Source: Oscillospiraceae bacterium (GTDB taxonomy: Bacteria; Bacillota_A; Clostridia; Saccharofermentanales; Saccharofermentanaceae). From it: a stretch of 8,033 nucleotides of DNA. A program made the translations under genes and the position numbers. A model generated the notes under the pieces. It did no database searches. It was not told the origin of the DNA and saw only the letters and a program-made list of their open reading frames with translations. The DNA lies in assembly GCA_902791885.1 (NCBI GenBank), contig CADAXO010000076.1:1-8033 (forward strand). Reading direction: 5' to 3'. Within the stretch, counting starts at the first letter, position 1. Each line of letters begins with the position of its first letter. Below, piece after piece: positions 6,006-8,033 of the stretch.

Positions 6006-6896
6006 TCATGTATTGGCCTTCCATCCTTCACAGTAACCGCAGTTGCTGCAGCCGTTGCAAAGAATCTTGAATGCGCACTCTTCGCATTTCGCTGCGAAGT
6101 GCCGCACATAAAGCTTCTCCTTCGGAACCGGGTTCCCGGCCTCATCCTTAAGAACGAATGTCATAGGTTTACCCTGATAAGTCATGCCGGAATGCAGAGC
6201 CTGAGACTGCTGAGTCTGCTTGCTTCTGATCCTGTACTGCTTCCCATCCTTAATGAAATTGGTGCCGGTCTCCATGTAGCAGAAAGTAATATCACGCGCG
6301 ACGCACTCCTTCTGTATCGACTTAACCCAGTCGTAATCGCAGGGTCTGCTGCCGCCGTAATTCTCACCGCCTAAGGCAACCTGTTCAATCTGATTGCTGT
6401 CGAGGTATTTACCAATATCTATGGGTCCCAGAAGCGGAGCCAGATGAAGACCTTTGTGTTTAAACGGAAGATCAAGAAGTATCGGGATTCTCTCGTCCGC
6501 CCTGCTTTGGTTCTCACAGGTTACATTAAGAAAAATGTTATCCCAGCCGTCCCCCCAGTTCTCAGGAAGACAATCCATGATCCTTTGAGGTCTCTTGGTC
6601 AAAAGAAGGAATACCACATCGCTTCTTTTCCTCATCATATCCCACGCTTCACCGCGCCACGCATCCGCTTCCTCCAGGAAGAAATCTGAAGTCATGCAGA
6701 CGCTGATCATCTCACCGCTTTGAATCTTATAATTACCGCTCCTGTCCTTGGATAAAGGATACTTAAAACCGGTCTTGGTCTTATAGACATCAGCGCCGTC
6801 TCTGCCTCTCATCCTGTCGATATAGTAGACATAGCAGTTCTGACAGCCTTCGCTGCATTTAACACATCCGTGCCAGGGGTTCCAGTTACTGTGCAT
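6006..6896 (-). CDS. DUF5131 (phage Gp37/Gp68-like) protein with cysteine-rich C-terminus
   Basis: The 296-aa product opens with NWNPWHGCVKCSEGC, then QNCYVYY (residues 4-25). This is the DUF5131/Gp37-Gp68 signature, with cysteines at 11, 14, 18 and 21. Inner blocks MTSDFF, FLLLTKRPQRI, NIFLNVTCENQ, APLLGPIDI and VALGGENYGGSRPCDYDWVKSIQKEC are those of the family. The cysteine triplet C11/C18/C21 and the barrel-like layout suggest a radical-SAM-type iron-sulfur enzyme, but that is inference and the reaction is unknown. The last 26 residues add six cysteines (C271, C274, C280, C283, C286, C289), ending in CxxCxxCxxC and probably binding a metal or a second cluster. The start at 6896 follows AAAGGAGG by 8 nt. 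An in-frame ATG at 6917 precedes that site and is not favoured. Family members occur in phages and in bacterial accessory regions; no other phage gene is seen here. Confidence 0.85.
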   Translation of the reverse strand: MHSNWNPWHGCVKCSEGCQNCYVYYIDRMRGRDGADVYKTKTGFKYPLSKDRSGNYKIQSGEMISVCMTSDFFLEEADAWRGEAWDMMRKRSDVVFLLLTKRPQRIMDCLPENWGDGWDNIFLNVTCENQSRADERIPILLDLPFKHKGLHLAPLLGPIDIGKYLDSNQIEQVALGGENYGGSRPCDYDWVKSIQKECVARDITFCYMETGTNFIKDGKQYRIRSKQTQQSQALHSGMTYQGKPMTFVLKDEAGNPVPKEKLYVRHFAAKCEECAFKILCNGCSNCGYCEGWKANT

Positions 6897-7002
6897 AATG
6901 GTGCCCTCCTTTCTCATATGATAACTTCTTCAATGTAATACTACACGCGACAGATTTGTGCCTGAGTATCGCTTAAGCAACACTTACAGTGATTGTTATC
7001 CA

Positions 7003-7031
7003 TTGGTTCCGCATTCCGGAGTGAGCATAAT
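7003..7031 (+). promoter_or_regulatory. Weak candidate plus-strand promoter before a small ORF
   Basis: TTGGTT (7003-7008) and CATAAT (7026-7031) are 17 nt apart in the otherwise empty stretch between the DUF5131 start and the methyltransferase end. They lie 35 nt upstream of a small plus-strand ORF that has its own ribosome binding site. The -35 match is poor. Confidence 0.25.
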
Positions 7032-7065
7032 AACTCATATAAGAAATCAAAGGAGTATTAAAACT

Positions 7066-7161
7066 ATGACAAAGTTTTGTGTAAATTCAATCCTTCGTAT
7101 AATTATTACAGTCTTTCCAGTTCTACCAATCTGTAGATCTTCCTGTACATTTTTCCTGTAA
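7066..7161 (+). CDS. Possible 31-aa small ORF, or remnant of a gene start
   Basis: An AAAGGAG ribosome binding site (7049-7055) stands 10 nt before an ATG that opens MTKFCVNSILRIIITVFPVL, ending after 31 codons. The middle is hydrophobic (about residues 8-22) and three cysteines are present. The last 56 nt overlap the 3' end of the methyltransferase gene on the other strand, so codon composition there is dictated by that gene. It may be a true small membrane peptide, the stump of a lost gene, or chance. I do not recognise a family. Confidence 0.22.
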   Translation: MTKFCVNSILRIIITVFPVLPICRSSCTFFL

Positions 7162-7894
7162 ACATCAACTTGAAAAAACTCTTATCAAATCCTTGAAGCT
7201 CATCTACCAGATCAGGAGGGGTCAGCGAATGCTCCGCTTTAAACTGTATCTGCAATCCCTTAAGTAAGCCGTTGATATCGTCTATTCCATAAACTGTTGT
7301 TACTCCTACATCATTTATGGGATTCTTGTACTTTGATGCTTTTGCACCAAACACGGTATATATGTCCATCAGGATATGAACAGACTTGTACTTTTCCTGC
7401 AGTACCGTCAAAAAAGTCCTGATCTGCCCGTTAGTAAGATACATGCTTATACCTTCAAGGATGACGATCACATTATTGCTGTCCGGCAGAGCTCTGACCT
7501 GCTCTGGATCGGATGCATTCAATTCGCGCATTTGATATGTGGATGTTTCTTCGTAATAGATCCTGCGCATCGATATAACATCCGGGAAATCACAATCAAG
7601 CCAGAGTTTGGGATGCCTTTTAACCCGCAGACATCTGCTGTCGAGACCACAGCCTATATGAAGGACCAAGGCACCCGGATCCTGTTCTATCATAGAATCA
7701 GTCCACTCATCAAATATCCTGGCCCTCATCGCCATGTTATATGCCAGCCACTTGGAACTTGACTTTCCCTTTACCGGAAAAGCTTCCTTCTCCCAGATCT
7801 TTTCAGCAAAAGGATCGCTCAGAATAATATTCTTCTTGCTTACCCTTGCCTTTCCGTAAAGCGGAATGAATAATGTCCTGTTAACTTCGTTCAT
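7106..7894 (-). CDS. Class I SAM methyltransferase of the leucine carboxyl methyltransferase (LCM/PPM1) type
   Basis: The 262-aa product matches the bacterial LCM-type O-methyltransferase group (TcmP-like). The N-terminus TLFIPLYGKARVS (7-19), ILSDPFAEKIW (24-34) and SKWLAYNMAMRARIFDEW (47-64) are typical. The SAM-binding loop is VLHIGCGLDSR (77-87), followed by the acidic strand end WLDCDFPDVI (98-107), LNASDP (125-130) and LEGISMYL (136-143). It should methylate a carboxyl or hydroxyl group of a small molecule or protein; the substrate is unknown. The ATG at 7894 fits the family's N-terminus, but its ribosome binding site is weak (AACAGAAAT before the ATG). The promoter carries the palindrome also found before the MBL gene at the left end of the window. 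Confidence 0.88.
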   Translation of the reverse strand: MNEVNRTLFIPLYGKARVSKKNIILSDPFAEKIWEKEAFPVKGKSSSKWLAYNMAMRARIFDEWTDSMIEQDPGALVLHIGCGLDSRCLRVKRHPKLWLDCDFPDVISMRRIYYEETSTYQMRELNASDPEQVRALPDSNNVIVILEGISMYLTNGQIRTFLTVLQEKYKSVHILMDIYTVFGAKASKYKNPINDVGVTTVYGIDDINGLLKGLQIQFKAEHSLTPPDLVDELQGFDKSFFKLMFTGKMYRKIYRLVELERL

Positions 7895-7914
7895 ATTTCT
7901 GTTTATTATCTTGA

Positions 7915-7949
7915 CTACGGAATCACTCCCTCAGTTAAAGAATATACCA
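7915..7949 (-). promoter_or_regulatory. Extended -10 promoter plus 20-bp palindromic operator for the methyltransferase gene (copy 2)
   Basis: On the minus strand TGGTATATT (7949-7941) is an extended -10 element, followed by CTGAGGGAGTGATTCCGTAG (7934-7915), which begins at about the expected transcription start. This matches copy 1 before the MBL gene. CTGAGGGAGTGAT is identical in both, and the spacing from the -10 box to the palindrome is 6 nt here versus 8 nt there. The right arm is less symmetric here (5 of 8). The methyltransferase ATG is 20 nt downstream of the palindrome. On the plus strand the same DNA could be read as TTGACT-19 nt-TAAAGA, a MerR-type promoter shape. No plus-strand gene follows in the window, so the minus reading is preferred. 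Confidence 0.5.
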
Positions 7950-7993
7950 TTGATTGAAGCAGAGTATCTTCAACGATTAGAAATCCGTCATTA

Positions 7994-8032
7994 TTATTCT
8001 CCGTATACAGCATTTATCCGTTCTTCGTCAAC
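7994..8032 (-). CDS. C-terminal 12 codons of a gene entering from the right edge
   Basis: On the minus strand the frame from 8032 reads VDEERINAVYGE and then TAA (7996-7994). The composition is protein-like and ends 99 nt before the methyltransferase start codon. Too little is present to name a family. A 6-bp inverted repeat (TTGAAG/CTTCAA, 7954-7973) lies between this stop and the methyltransferase promoter. It has no T-run and is not a convincing terminator. Confidence 0.4.
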   Translation of the reverse strand, partial: VDEERINAVYGE

Positions 8033-8033
8033 C

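Noticed and set aside
6006..6896. A phage or prophage, suggested by the Gp37/Gp68-like gene.
   Set aside because: No integrase, structural, lysis or replication gene is nearby, and the family is also common in ordinary bacterial accessory DNA.
7911..7940. Plus-strand MerR-type promoter TTGACT-19 nt-TAAAGA.
   Set aside because: No plus-strand gene follows before the window end and the other copy (TCGACT/CAAGGT) does not fit. The minus-strand promoter-operator reading explains both copies.

Overview
The window looks like chromosomal DNA from a Gram-positive Clostridia-type bacterium (Lachnospiraceae-like or a relative). This is inferred from moderate GC content, strong AAGGAGG-type ribosome binding sites at several genes, short intergenic gaps, a membrane-anchored XRE regulator, and a typical Firmicutes set of small accessory enzymes. 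No rRNA, tRNA, transposase, phage structural gene or CRISPR array was seen.

Layout. Positions 1-690 (minus) hold the N-terminal 230 codons of a metallo-beta-lactamase-fold hydrolase that runs off the left edge. A compact 123-bp divergent promoter region separates it from a plus-strand three-gene operon (814-3950). That operon encodes a GT-C membrane glycosyltransferase, a Dpm1-like GT2 polyprenyl-phosphate sugar synthase and a UDP-glucuronate decarboxylase (UDP-xylose synthase). Together they suggest a lipid-linked sugar pathway: UDP-xylose is made, a sugar is loaded on a polyprenyl phosphate, and it is transferred outside the membrane to an envelope acceptor. This logic resembles ArnA/ArnC/ArnT. 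A 233-bp non-coding stretch with inverted repeats follows. Next come two overlapping plus-strand genes (4184-4896): a 68-aa membrane protein and an XRE regulator with two C-terminal membrane segments.

From 4906 to 5126 the minus strand holds two gene relics: an N-terminal piece of an aldo/keto reductase spliced onto an internal piece of a second XRE helix-turn-helix. Upstream of them in the minus direction lie three intact minus-strand genes, possibly one operon (6896 down to 5132): a DUF5131 (Gp37/Gp68-like) protein with a cysteine-rich tail, a GNAT acetyltransferase and a small antibiotic-biosynthesis-monooxygenase (ABM) domain protein. At the right end are a leucine-carboxyl-methyltransferase-type SAM methyltransferase (7106-7894, minus) and the last 12 codons of another minus-strand gene.

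The clearest unexplained signal is a near-identical promoter-operator block in front of two genes 7.2 kb apart, the MBL hydrolase and the methyltransferase. Each has an extended -10 element followed at once by a 20-bp imperfect palindrome (CTGAGGGA-GTGA-TYCCNTAG) lying at about +1 to +21. This suggests one shared regulator for the two genes.
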